64,000 bases of DNA from Microbacterium sp. B35-30 (lineage in GTDB: Bacteria; Actinomycetota; Actinomycetes; Actinomycetales; Microbacteriaceae), in contig NZ_MWLQ01000006.1 of NCBI RefSeq assembly GCF_010634855.1, positions 1 to 64,000 on the forward strand, given 5' to 3'. Shown in pieces: positions 50,701-59,600 of the stretch. The position numbers were made by a program, and so were the translations under genes. Each line of letters opens with the position of its first letter. Position 1 is the first letter of the stretch. Under the pieces are notes generated by a model. That model did not search any database. It was not told where the DNA came from and saw only the letters and a list, made by a program, of their open reading frames with translations.

Positions 50701-51528
50701 GTGGCTCCCGACAGCACGCCGCCGAGCGTGCCCGGGGGACTGACGGCCGCCGTCGAAGGCGCCAACAACGTCACCCTGAACTGGAGTGCCTCGACGGACA
50801 ACGTCGGCGTCACCGGGTACCTCGTCTACCGAGGCACGACGGCGGGCTTCACTGCGAACGACGCTTCTCGGATCGGCGACGTGGTGGAGACGACCTTCAC
50901 CGACAGCGCTCGACCGCAGGGCACGTGGTTCTACGAGGTGGCCGCGAGGGATGGATCGTCCAACGTGAGCGCGGCCTCGGCCGCCGCGAGCGCCACGGTG
51001 ACCACTCCACCCGCTCCACCCACGACGCAGACGATCGTGACGACCGCCGACTCGATGGCCGCGGCCATCAACCCGACGTTCGCCTATGGGGTCACCAACC
51101 AGATATCGTCGCGCTTCAACACGACGATCGAGTCCTTCCTGCGGTTCGACCTGCCGGCGGCGCCGGCCGGGCAGGTGCTCACCTCGGCGACGATCTCGCT
51201 GCGGACGTCCAACGATTCGACAGCCGGATCGACCGACATCCACGAGTTCCGGCTTGTCAGCGGCACGTGGCAGGAGGGCACGATCACCTGGAACAACCGT
51301 CCGACCACCGTCGGGACGGCGGTCCTCGGGCAGCTCACGGGAGCGACGGCGCTGAACAGCCCGTACATCGCCAACCTCTCCGCTGCCGACCTCGGACCGC
51401 TCGCCGGCACATCGATCACGCTGCGACTGTCCAGTGCGGCCGGCAGCGACAACGTGCGGCTGTGGTCGCGTGAGGCGACGTCACCGGATTATCGGCCCAC
51501 CCTCACGCTCACGTACACGACACCCTGA
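47773..51528 (+). CDS. Giant secreted modular protein: propeller, LamG, FnIII and DNRLRE/CBM96-like domains
   Basis: A 1251-residue exported protein with a Sec signal (LAAVAALVIGLIAVPPAEEAKA, about residues 1-35). Residues about 35-425 hold five G-G-x-F-x-x-V/I-x-G repeats (GGTFSQI, GGQFTSVGG, GGVFQTVGG, GGDWFDING, GGEFTRVNG), as in delta-60/DUF5122 beta-propellers. Then come an FnIII-like domain (425-526), a LamG-like concanavalin-fold domain (529-780), three FnIII domains (782-1077) and a C-terminal DNRLRE/CBM96-like domain (1078-1251). No catalytic motif or membrane anchor is seen. GTG start with GGGG at a proper distance. It is a paralogue of the 2003-residue protein at 53520. Likely a glycan-binding surface or matrix protein. 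Confidence 0.88.
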   Translation: MRTRIFASLAAVAALVIGLIAVPPAEEAKALSPDLPFSADALPTWQTNGVVWQVAISRGRAVVGGTFSQIRPGAGQAGAARSLQSLAILNAATGEPDACQLPVAFSGGTAAVYAVKAAPDGNTVFIGGQFTSVGGVAVSRLAEINVATCAVTPFRVNGISSYVLEIEPSNEFVYFGGVFQTVGGQSRRSFAKVNRAGVLQTQFVANASGVTEELYSNIVVPNKNARGDALQLSPDGTRLAIGGDWFDINGSASHSFAVVDSTTGAVVRTWPASTVGNTSRTKMISSDGTRFFVAQEGFAGFDGALAYNWSDYSQAWRDNCAGATQAIVPYQGLLFEAHHRHDCGAMGMFPDGRRTFLSVSRATDPTQLQIGWLPELNDGTGEGIGPRSIAIGAGTNGTPYLWVGGEFTRVNGANQQGVTRFSPTDTGAPPVPALAARAITPNAVQVNIRGVYDPDDSDITYAVYRGNNTTTPVWTGVAQSKHWYRFQSTFVDTNVTPGTSYTYRVRAIDRANNQSALSGTATVTASATGSVYASTVIADQPRLFYRYDDTANAQWVVDSAGPTLVGLNGLAQNGVNRTAAGAIPNDVSRSATFTDTQPSGLPQYIWNDVIAPGPTVYSVETWFRTTSTTGGALANYGSSTGRPRTDDGTDRVSGTVDRVVYMENGTGFLRFGVRAGFGTTTLRSLAAVNDGQWHHVIGTQGPGGMQLYVDGVLQAQNATTGSGTYNGTWHVGGDSLNGYPSAGNTLVNRYFDGQLDETAVYYQALSPQQVQNHFNVGTGFVDTLVPSTPQGVAASFDGANVDVTWTASTDNVGVAGYRVYRGTAAGFTPAADTLRGTVAGTTFEDIAPPPGTFYYKVVAFDGANNASAASAASAPVTVVDGVAPSVPTGVNAVAAGQAADVSWTASTDNAGVTGYALYRGSDAGFVPSMETLIQPNIVGTSYHDAPLSEGTWYYKVTARDAAGNVSGASSAASVVIVAPDSTPPSVPGGLTAAVEGANNVTLNWSASTDNVGVTGYLVYRGTTAGFTANDASRIGDVVETTFTDSARPQGTWFYEVAARDGSSNVSAASAAASATVTTPPAPPTTQTIVTTADSMAAAINPTFAYGVTNQISSRFNTTIESFLRFDLPAAPAGQVLTSATISLRTSNDSTAGSTDIHEFRLVSGTWQEGTITWNNRPTTVGTAVLGQLTGATALNSPYIANLSAADLGPLAGTSITLRLSSAAGSDNVRLWSREATSPDYRPTLTLTYTTP

Positions 51529-51636
51529 GCGGGGGAGAGGCCGACGGCGGAGCGCGCCCTCCGCCGCCGGCCCGGCCGCCGTCCGCTCTCACGGGCGGCG
51601 GCCGGTGAAGGATGCCGCGTCCGGGTCCATCCGCAG

Positions 51637-53040
51637 TCAGTGGTGGAAGACCGGGCGGTGTCTGCGGCTCCGCGAACCGGTGAGCGCGCCGGCCGACGCG
51701 CGGCGGCCCGACACCATCGCAGCCTCGATCGTCGCCTCGAAGGAGGCGACCGCGGTGTCGACGCCGAGATGCACATCCCGATAGCTCTCTGCCGCGAGGC
51801 CGAACGCCCGCGCGGCCGCGGGATCAGCCGCGAGCCGCTCGGCGGCGTCGACCAGTGCGCCCGGGTCGCCCGCAGGGACGCACGGGCCGGCTCCGGCGGC
51901 GCAGACCTCGTCGTGCGTGATGCTGGATGGGTCGACCGCCGCGATCACCGGAAGCCCTGTGGCGAAGTACGTCGTCAGCTTGCTCGGGACGGCCATCTCG
52001 GTGAGACCCGGCCGCTCGTTGACGAGGAGGATGTCGGCCGAGGCGAGCGCACGCTCGAAGGCGCCGTCGGGCAGCGGATCGAGGAACTGCAGTCGAGAGC
52101 AGGCGTCCATCGCCTCGAGGGCGGGGCGCTGGTTCCCGTCGCCCAGCAGGACGAACTTCACATGGGATCCGCGGCGAGCGGCTTCGAGGGAGGCATGGAC
52201 GACGTTCTCGAGCCCCTGCTTCGCTCCGATGTTGCCCGCATGCAGGACGATGACGTCATCGTCCGCCCAGCCGAGCTCACGGCGAAGCACGCTGTCTCGT
52301 CCGGTGCCGTCCGTCCTCACGTGCGACCAGTTCCGCACGACGTCCACGGGCGTGGCCACCGACAGGTCCTCCTGGAGCACCCTGCGGAATCGGTCATGGA
52401 TCGCCACGACCCGGTCGGCGGAGTTCACCAGCCCGCGCTCGAGCGCGGCGATCCCCGCCGCGCCATGCGACACGGCACCCGTCTCCCGCGCGCCGAGCGT
52501 ATAGATGTCCTGTACCCACACGATCGTCGGTATGCCCGTCAGTGCGGCGCGGACGCCGGCCAGCCGGGACGAGATCATCGCGGGGCTGACGAGGACCACG
52601 GCATCCGGGCGGTGCCACCGGGCGAGGGTGGCTCTGAGCCCGAAGGTCAACTCCGAGAGCGCCCGATCGACCATGGTGTGGCGTCGAGGCACGTAGTGGC
52701 GCAGTCGCGTGACGTCGACCAGATCCCGCGTCTCGGTGCGAGTCCAGCCGCCGTAGCCGTCCTGGACCTTCCACCATGGATAGTGCGGATGCGTGGTGAT
52801 GACCCCGACTCCCCATCCGCGCGCCGCCAGGGCGCACGCCATGCCCTCCGTATACGGCGCGATGCCCGTCGGTTCGGGTGCGTAGTTGATGCCGACGAAG
52901 AGCACCCGCCGCGCGGTTCGACGCCTCGTCGCACCCCCCGCCGAGATGGTCGCATCCGTCGCCGCGGTTCGCACCGGTGTCGCAGTCTCCGGCGACGTCG
53001 ATACACGTGATCGGGCGCCGAGACGCCATTCCCCAGCCAT
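51637..53040 (-). CDS. GT4-family glycosyltransferase (WbuB-like)
   Basis: A 467-residue GT-B glycosyltransferase. After a 45-residue polar extension, it has VLFVGINYAPEPTGIAPYTEGMA, the WcaI/WbuB-type opening, then THPHYPWWKV and the acceptor region; the C-terminal half has VIVLHAGNIGAKQGLENVV, FVLLGDGNQRPALE and ILLVNERPGLTEMAVPSKLTTYFATG, with E-x7-E-like spacing. WbuB-type enzymes transfer amino sugars to surface repeat units. The start at 53040 is set by a near-perfect GGGAGGAAAG ribosome binding site. It lies between the two paralogous giant genes, on the other strand. Confidence 0.9.
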   Translation of the reverse strand: MAGEWRLGARSRVSTSPETATPVRTAATDATISAGGATRRRTARRVLFVGINYAPEPTGIAPYTEGMACALAARGWGVGVITTHPHYPWWKVQDGYGGWTRTETRDLVDVTRLRHYVPRRHTMVDRALSELTFGLRATLARWHRPDAVVLVSPAMISSRLAGVRAALTGIPTIVWVQDIYTLGARETGAVSHGAAGIAALERGLVNSADRVVAIHDRFRRVLQEDLSVATPVDVVRNWSHVRTDGTGRDSVLRRELGWADDDVIVLHAGNIGAKQGLENVVHASLEAARRGSHVKFVLLGDGNQRPALEAMDACSRLQFLDPLPDGAFERALASADILLVNERPGLTEMAVPSKLTTYFATGLPVIAAVDPSSITHDEVCAAGAGPCVPAGDPGALVDAAERLAADPAAARAFGLAAESYRDVHLGVDTAVASFEATIEAAMVSGRRASAGALTGSRSRRHRPVFHH

Positions 53041-53519
53041 CTTTCCTCCCAGCGGACGCGCGACGACATCGTCACGACGCATCCCGGAGAGCGCTCCCCA
53101 GCGCGGTCCATTCGGCCGTCGGTTTCGGGTTCGACGGCCGTCAGCGTCCCTCACCTGGCGGCGAGGAACGCGGTGTGTTCGGCCGTCGGTTTCGGGTTCG
53201 ACGGCCGCCAGCGTCCCTCACCTACCGGCGAGGGACGTTCTCGCGCACACCATACAACGCAAGCGCGTCGTGCGGAATAGACCGTTCGAACGAGCGCACC
53301 CGCTCTGCGTTTCGGCGGAGGCGCAGGCCTCATCACGCGCCGGATGCTGCACCGCAGATTCCCTGGAGACAAAGCCCGAACGGAGGCGTACAGTGTGCCT
53401 AGCATCGTCCCGAATGCCGAGAGACGCGCCTGGGAAGCGTCCGAACTCGACGACTGGGAACCCGGCGGTGCATCTGGGAGGGCCCACGGCTACGCCTGTG
53501 GGCAGTGGGGGTGTGACCA
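53041..53519. other. 479-base divergent gap before the second giant gene
   Basis: The gap holds a 60-base tandem duplication with hairpins (see 53111-53237) and, close to the start codon, an inverted repeat GCCCAC (53482-53487) / GTGGGC (53498-53503) and a G-rich ribosome binding site. No coding region is supported. No clear -35/-10 pair was found. Confidence 0.6.
53111..53237. repeat. Tandem duplicated hairpin unit
   Basis: About 60 bases (53111-53170) recur at 53178-53237 with only a few changes, at a period of 67. In each copy CGGCCGTCG and CGACGGCCG are perfect 9-base complements with a 10-base loop (first copy 53113-53121 and 53132-53140, second copy 53180-53188 and 53199-53207). Confidence 0.85.
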
Positions 53520-56500
53520 ATGGTCTCACGTGTCTGGGCAGGTGTCGTCGTAGCCTCGGCGCTGGTCGTCGGCCTCGTCGCGGTCACGCCGCCTGAACCG
53601 GCCGCGGCTCTGTCGCCCGGCGTTCAGTTCAGCGCCGACGACCTGCCGACGTGGCAGACCGACGGAACGGTGTATGCGCTCGCGCAGTCGGCCGGCAAGG
53701 TCGTGGCGGGGGGCACGTTCAGCGAGCTGCGTCCTCCTGACGGAGGTTCGGGTTCGCCGGTCGCCGTGAACGCCCTCGCGATCCTCGACGCCGAGACAGG
53801 CGACCCCGACGGCTGCCAGCTGAGTCTCTCACTGGCCGGCGGAACGCCGGCGGTCTATGCGGCCACCGCAGCGCCCGACGGCAACACGGTGTTCATCGGC
53901 GGCAACTTCTCGAACGTCGGAGGGGTGTCCACGGGTCGCATCGCGCAGATCGACGTTCGCACGTGCACCGTCACCGGCCTCCGCCTCCCCAGCATCTCCT
54001 CGATCGTGCACACGATCGCCGTGAAGGGGACGACGATGTACTTCGGCGGCATGTTCCTCACCGTGGGCGGTGAGGCGCGCCAGCGGTTCGCCGCGGTGGA
54101 CGTCACGACCGGCGCTCTGCTTCCGTGGACGGCCAACGTCGACGACATCGGCCGAGGGATCGGCGTCTCGCCCGACGGCGCCAAGGTCGCGATCGGCGGA
54201 GACTTCTTCTCGGTCAACGGCGCGTCCTCGCACTCGATCGCGATCGTCGACGCGGTGACAGGTGCGAACATCCGCACCTATCCGGCCGGGTTCATCGCGA
54301 ACAACTCGGTGACCAAGCACATCTTCAGCGCCGACGACGGCAGGTTCTACATCTCGAACGAGGGCACCGGCGGCGGAGTCTTCGACGGACGCGCGGCGTT
54401 CTCGTGGGCGACGGGCGACCAGCTGTGGCGCGACACGTGCCTCGGCGCCACTCAGATGACAGTGCAGTATCAGACGACCCTCTACTCCGTGAGCCACGGC
54501 CACGACTGCGGGTCGGTGAATGCGCAGCAGGACGGCACGCGTCACTACTTCCTCGCGCAGAGCGCGGCCGACGGCTCGCATTTCGCGTGGGACCCCAAAT
54601 CGAACGACGGCATCGGCGAGAACATCGGCCCGCGCGCGCTCGTCATCGCGACCGGCAGGTCGACCGGGCAGCAGTTCATGTGGAGCGGCGGTGACTTCAC
54701 GACGATCAACGGTGCGCCGCAGGACCACCTGACGCGCTTCGGGACCACCGACACCGGCAATCCGCCGGCGCCGACGGTGTCGGCGGTCGCTCAGAGCAGC
54801 GGGTCGATCGACGTCCGGATCCGCACCTCGGTGGACGACGACGACTCGAACCTCACGTACCAGGTCTTCCGCAACAACTCGTCGAGCCCGATCTGGAGCG
54901 GTGCCGCGTCTTCGGTGTGGTGGAATCGCCCGCAGGTGACGTTCGTCGACACCGATGTGGTCGCGGGGGAGACCTACACCTACCGTGTGCGAGCGACAGA
55001 CGGCACGAACAGCTCGGTGCTCTCGCAGGTGGCGACCGCCACCGCGGTCGCACCGGAGGCCGATTACGCGGCATCCGTCCGTTCCGACGCGCCGGCGATC
55101 TACTGGCAGGGGAACACCTCGGGCTCGTGGTTGCAGGACGGCTCCGCGGCGACGACGAACACCAGCCGCCAAGGGGGCCTGCTCGAGAACGGCGCGGCGA
55201 ACTCGGCCGACACACCCGTCACCGGCGACCCGAGCGGATCACTCGGCTTCGACGGAGGCGATGACTACGTCTGGCACCAGGGACTGGCCCCGGCGCCGAC
55301 GACGTACAGCGTCGAGACGTGGATCAGGACGACGACCACTCGAGGCGGCAAGATCGTCGGATTCGGAAGCGGTCGCCCGCGCACCGACAGCGGGGCGACG
55401 GTGCTCAGCGGCAGTTACGACCGGCACCTCTACATGACCAATACGGGCCGGGTGGTCTTCGGCGCCTACACCGGCTCGACTGTGACCCTGACCTCGCTCG
55501 GCGCGCTGAACGACGGGTCGTGGCACCACGTCGTGGGCACGCAGGGCGCGGGGGGTATGGCGCTGTATGTCGACGGAGTCCGCGTGGCGCAGAACTCGAA
55601 CGCGGCCGCCCAGTCCTACTACGGGGTGTGGCACGTCGGCGGAGACAACCTCTCCGGCTGGCCGAACCGTCCGACGAGCAACTTCTTCGCGGGCACGATC
55701 GACGAGACCGCCGTCTACTCGTCGGCACTCGGCGCGGGCGACGTGGCCGACCACTACGAGGCGGCGGGCCGAGAACTCGATCTCAACCACGCTCCCGCGG
55801 ATGCCTACGGCACACGCGTCTTCGTCACAGACCCGACGCTCTACTGGCGCCTCGGCGAAGCATCGGGCACCACTGCTGCCGACGCCGGCCGCTTCGGCAC
55901 CTACCCCGGGACGTACCGGACCGGCGTCACCAAGGGTCAGCCGGGCATCATCCCCGGCGACACGGCGGTGACGACCCCCGGCACGCAGCAGGGCACGGTC
56001 GCCACGCAGGCCACGATCACGCCCCCGGCGGCCTTCACGGCTGAGATCTGGTTCAACACGACGACCGCCGGCGGCAAGCTGTTCGGATTCGAGAACGCAC
56101 AGACCGGCAACGGCACGAACTACGACAAGCACCTGTACATGACCGCGGGCGGCAATCTCGTCTTCGGCTCATGGGCCGGTTCCGCGGCAGTCGTGAGCAG
56201 TCCGCTCGGCTACGCCGACGGCACGTGGCACAGCGCGGTGGGGGTCCTGGACCCCTCCGGCCGGAAGCTCTACGTCGACGGCGTGCTCGTCGCCCAGAGC
56301 AGCGTCACCGGCGCGGATACGGCGAGCGGGTACTGGCGGATCGGCGGCGGCAACCTCAGCAGCTGGCCCGGCGCGACCTCGAACTTCTACTTCCGCGGGG
56401 CGCTGGACGAGTTCGCCGTGTACAACGGCGGCCTGAGTGCCAACGAGATCGCCCGCCATTACGCGCTCGGTGTACAGGACGTCGCGTCCCCGAGCACGCC

Positions 56501-59500
56501 GTCCGGGCTCACCGCCACCCACGGCTCCGGCGGCGTGGCCGTGTCGTGGACGGCATCCGCCGACAACACCGGCGTGCTGGAGTACCGCGTCTACCGGGGT
56601 ACGTCGGCCGACTTCACCCCCGACGCCGACTCGTTCGTCGCGACCACGGCGACGACCTCGTACCTCGAGGACGCTCCCGCGCTGGGTACCTACTACTACC
56701 GCGTGACCGCGGTCGACGGCGCCGAGAACGAGAGCCTCCCGTCGGCGCCCAGGCAGCTCCTCGTCACCGACATCGACGCCCCGACGGCACCCGCCAGCCC
56801 GGCTGCCACGCAGGCGGGGGCGAATGGCGCGACCGTCACGTGGGCGCCGTCCGCGGACAACGTCGATGTGATCGACTACCTGGTCTACAGGGGGGATGCC
56901 GCGGGCTTCGCCATCGCCGACGGAACGCTGGTCGGCACGGTCGGCAGCACCTCGTTCAGCGAGAGCGGACTCTCCGCGGGCGCACACTACTATCGCGTCG
57001 TCGCGCGAGATGCGGCCGGCAACGTCAGTCAGCCCTCGGACACCGCGACGCTGACGATCGTCCCGCCGGATGTGACCGCCCCGAGCTCACCCGGCGGCTT
57101 CACGGCGACGCTGTCCAGCGGAACCACCGTGACGCTCTCGTGGAACGCCTCGACCGATGACCGCGGCGTCACCTCCTACGTGCTGTACCGGAGCCTCGTC
57201 GCGGACTTCACGCCGAGCGCCGGCAGCCGGATCGCGGAGGTCACGACGCCGGGTCACGTGGATACGGGGCGTGCCGCCGGCACGTGGCACTACAAAGTGA
57301 CCGCACAGGATGCCGCAGGCAACGTCAGCGCTCCATCGTCCGCGTCGGTGACCATCCAGCCGCCTTCGCAGGCGGTCGAGGTGACCCTCACGCCCACCGA
57401 GGACGCGATGGTCGCGCAGGCGGCCCCGACGACCCTGTACGGCTCGTCGAACCAGCTGTCGGCGCGGGGCACCAACGGAACGATCGAGTCGTTCATCCGA
57501 CTGCAGCTGCCGGCCGCGCCGGCAGGCACGGTGCTGACGAGCGCCGTGCTGTCGGTCCGCACATCGAACGACAGCACCGCCGCGACGACGGACTCTCCTC
57601 AGTTCCGCCTGGTGACAGGCGCCTGGACGGAGGGCGCCGTCAACTGGAACAACCGTCCGACCACGACCGCGACCGGCGTGCTGGGCGCTCTCACGGGTGC
57701 GACAGCGCTCAACGCCGCCTACACCGTCAGCCTCGGCGCCGACGGACTGTCGTCCTTCCTGGGGCAGACGGTGACCCTCCGCATGTCGGGCACGAACAGC
57801 GACAACATCCGCCTGTGGTCCGCGGAGGCGTCGACGGCGTACCGGCCATCGTTGCGGCTGACTTTCACGCCCGCCTCCGGCCCGGACACGCAGGCGCCGA
57901 CGGTGCCGACCGGGCTCGCGACCTCCGTCGCCGGCAACGCGAACGTGACCGTCACCTGGTCGCCCGCGGCGGACGACGTCGGCGTGACCGGCTACACCGT
58001 GTACCGGGGGACGAGTGCGGGCTTCGCGCCGGACGCCTCCTCGAAGATCGCCGACGTGACGACGCCGTCGTACACGGACAACGGCCGGACAGCGGGCGTC
58101 TGGTACTACAAGGTGACGGCGCGGGACGCGGAGAACAACGTGAGCGCGGCGTCTGCGAGCGTCTACGCGACCATCCTCGCCAACGGCGGCACCCCGGTCG
58201 AGATCACGGTGCCGATCACCGACGACGCCATGGTCGCGCAGTCGTCCCCGACGACGCTCTACGGCACGTCGAATCAACTTTCGTCGCGCGGCACCGGCGG
58301 TGCGATCGAGTCGTTCCTCGCCGTCCCGCTTCCGGCGGCTCCCGCGGGCACCGCTCTCACGGGCGCCGTCCTCTCGGTCCGCACGTCGACCGACGGCACG
58401 GCGGCCTCCGTGGGCACGCACGAGTTCCGTCTGATGTCCGGAGCGTGGACGGAGGCCACAGTGACCTGGAACAACCGCCCGCTGACCGCCACATCGGGGG
58501 TCCTGGGCAGTCTCACCGGCGCGACGGCCACCAACACCGCCTACACCGCCGCGCTGACCACGGGCCCTCTCGCATCGGCCCTCGGCCAGACCGTGACCCT
58601 CCGGATGTCGAGCGCGGGCGCTGACAACCTCCGGCTCTGGTCGGCGGAAGCGACGTCGGCGACATACCGTCCGTCCGTGAAGCTCACCTTCACACCCGTC
58701 GCCGGCCCCGACACGGAGGCGCCTTCGGTGCCGACGGGTCTCAGTGCGTCTGTCACGGGCAACGCCGACGTCGGGCTCACCTGGAGCGCATCCACCGACG
58801 ACAGCGGTGTGACCGGCTACACGGTCTACCGCGGGACGGCTGCGGACTTCACGGCCGACTCGTCGTCCCGGCTGTCCGACGTCACCAACCCCTCGTACAC
58901 CGACAGCGGGCGTCCGACGGGCACCTGGTATTACCGGGTGACCGCGCGGGATGCCGCCGGCAACGTGAGCGCGGCTTCGTCCGCCGTCTCGGCGACCATC
59001 ACTCCACCGGTCGTGCCCCCCGTCGTGCAGGCAGTCGTGACCAGCGCCGACACCATGGTCGCCGCGAGCAACGCCGCGGGGATGTACGGCACGACCAACC
59101 AGCTGTCGTCCCGGTTCACCACGGGTATCGAGTCGTTCATGTCGTTCGCGCTTCCTGCCGCACCGGCAGGGATGCAGCTGGCGTCCGCCTCACTGTCGGT
59201 GCGAACGTCCACCGACTCCACCGCGGCCTCCGCGGACACCCATGTGCTCCACCTGATGTCCGGGCCATGGGATGAGGCGACCATGACGTGGAACAGCCGT
59301 ATCACGCAGACCTCGTCCGGTGTGATCGGTCAGCTGGCGGGTGCCGGCGCCACCAACACCGCTTACGCCGTGGTCATCCGGGCAGCCGATCTCGCAGGGC
59401 TGTCGGGTCAGACGATCACGATGCGGATGTCGAGCACAGCGGGGACGGACAACGTGCGGATCTGGTCGCGAGAGGCCGCCAACGCGTCGTATCGCCCGAC

Positions 59501-59531
59501 ACTGACGCTCACCTACACGGCGGTGCCGTAG
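53520..59531 (+). CDS. Giant secreted modular protein with three DNRLRE/CBM96-like and two LamG domains
   Basis: A 2003-residue exported protein, paralogous to the gene at 47773. Sec signal: AGVVVASALVVGLVAV, then TPPEPAAA. A propeller-like N-terminal part (about 30-410, GGTFSEL, GGNFSNVGG, GGMFLTVGG, GGDFFSVNG and GGDFTTING repeats) leads to an FnIII-like domain (412-512), two LamG domains (514-750 and 761-985), three FnIII domains (987-1278), then DNRLRE 1 (1281-1452), FnIII, DNRLRE 2 (1559-1729), FnIII and DNRLRE 3 (1832-2003). The tandem FnIII-DNRLRE units arose by internal duplication. No enzyme motif is visible. It probably binds polysaccharide outside the cell. ATG at 53520 follows a GGGGGTG sequence. 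Confidence 0.88.
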   Translation: MVSRVWAGVVVASALVVGLVAVTPPEPAAALSPGVQFSADDLPTWQTDGTVYALAQSAGKVVAGGTFSELRPPDGGSGSPVAVNALAILDAETGDPDGCQLSLSLAGGTPAVYAATAAPDGNTVFIGGNFSNVGGVSTGRIAQIDVRTCTVTGLRLPSISSIVHTIAVKGTTMYFGGMFLTVGGEARQRFAAVDVTTGALLPWTANVDDIGRGIGVSPDGAKVAIGGDFFSVNGASSHSIAIVDAVTGANIRTYPAGFIANNSVTKHIFSADDGRFYISNEGTGGGVFDGRAAFSWATGDQLWRDTCLGATQMTVQYQTTLYSVSHGHDCGSVNAQQDGTRHYFLAQSAADGSHFAWDPKSNDGIGENIGPRALVIATGRSTGQQFMWSGGDFTTINGAPQDHLTRFGTTDTGNPPAPTVSAVAQSSGSIDVRIRTSVDDDDSNLTYQVFRNNSSSPIWSGAASSVWWNRPQVTFVDTDVVAGETYTYRVRATDGTNSSVLSQVATATAVAPEADYAASVRSDAPAIYWQGNTSGSWLQDGSAATTNTSRQGGLLENGAANSADTPVTGDPSGSLGFDGGDDYVWHQGLAPAPTTYSVETWIRTTTTRGGKIVGFGSGRPRTDSGATVLSGSYDRHLYMTNTGRVVFGAYTGSTVTLTSLGALNDGSWHHVVGTQGAGGMALYVDGVRVAQNSNAAAQSYYGVWHVGGDNLSGWPNRPTSNFFAGTIDETAVYSSALGAGDVADHYEAAGRELDLNHAPADAYGTRVFVTDPTLYWRLGEASGTTAADAGRFGTYPGTYRTGVTKGQPGIIPGDTAVTTPGTQQGTVATQATITPPAAFTAEIWFNTTTAGGKLFGFENAQTGNGTNYDKHLYMTAGGNLVFGSWAGSAAVVSSPLGYADGTWHSAVGVLDPSGRKLYVDGVLVAQSSVTGADTASGYWRIGGGNLSSWPGATSNFYFRGALDEFAVYNGGLSANEIARHYALGVQDVASPSTPSGLTATHGSGGVAVSWTASADNTGVLEYRVYRGTSADFTPDADSFVATTATTSYLEDAPALGTYYYRVTAVDGAENESLPSAPRQLLVTDIDAPTAPASPAATQAGANGATVTWAPSADNVDVIDYLVYRGDAAGFAIADGTLVGTVGSTSFSESGLSAGAHYYRVVARDAAGNVSQPSDTATLTIVPPDVTAPSSPGGFTATLSSGTTVTLSWNASTDDRGVTSYVLYRSLVADFTPSAGSRIAEVTTPGHVDTGRAAGTWHYKVTAQDAAGNVSAPSSASVTIQPPSQAVEVTLTPTEDAMVAQAAPTTLYGSSNQLSARGTNGTIESFIRLQLPAAPAGTVLTSAVLSVRTSNDSTAATTDSPQFRLVTGAWTEGAVNWNNRPTTTATGVLGALTGATALNAAYTVSLGADGLSSFLGQTVTLRMSGTNSDNIRLWSAEASTAYRPSLRLTFTPASGPDTQAPTVPTGLATSVAGNANVTVTWSPAADDVGVTGYTVYRGTSAGFAPDASSKIADVTTPSYTDNGRTAGVWYYKVTARDAENNVSAASASVYATILANGGTPVEITVPITDDAMVAQSSPTTLYGTSNQLSSRGTGGAIESFLAVPLPAAPAGTALTGAVLSVRTSTDGTAASVGTHEFRLMSGAWTEATVTWNNRPLTATSGVLGSLTGATATNTAYTAALTTGPLASALGQTVTLRMSSAGADNLRLWSAEATSATYRPSVKLTFTPVAGPDTEAPSVPTGLSASVTGNADVGLTWSASTDDSGVTGYTVYRGTAADFTADSSSRLSDVTNPSYTDSGRPTGTWYYRVTARDAAGNVSAASSAVSATITPPVVPPVVQAVVTSADTMVAASNAAGMYGTTNQLSSRFTTGIESFMSFALPAAPAGMQLASASLSVRTSTDSTAASADTHVLHLMSGPWDEATMTWNSRITQTSSGVIGQLAGAGATNTAYAVVIRAADLAGLSGQTITMRMSSTAGTDNVRIWSREAANASYRPTLTLTYTAVP

Positions 59532-59600
59532 AGCCCGCAGATCGCCGAGACGGCAGCGCCTCGGCGGCCGGGGCGCCAGGGAACAACGGGAGGTGAAGCG

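Noticed and set aside
48328..51243. A 971-codon open frame on the minus strand across the first giant secreted gene
   Set aside because: It is antisense to a clear plus-strand gene with signal peptide and known domains. Its translation is Arg/Gly/Val-rich without motifs, as expected for a shadow frame in very GC-rich DNA.
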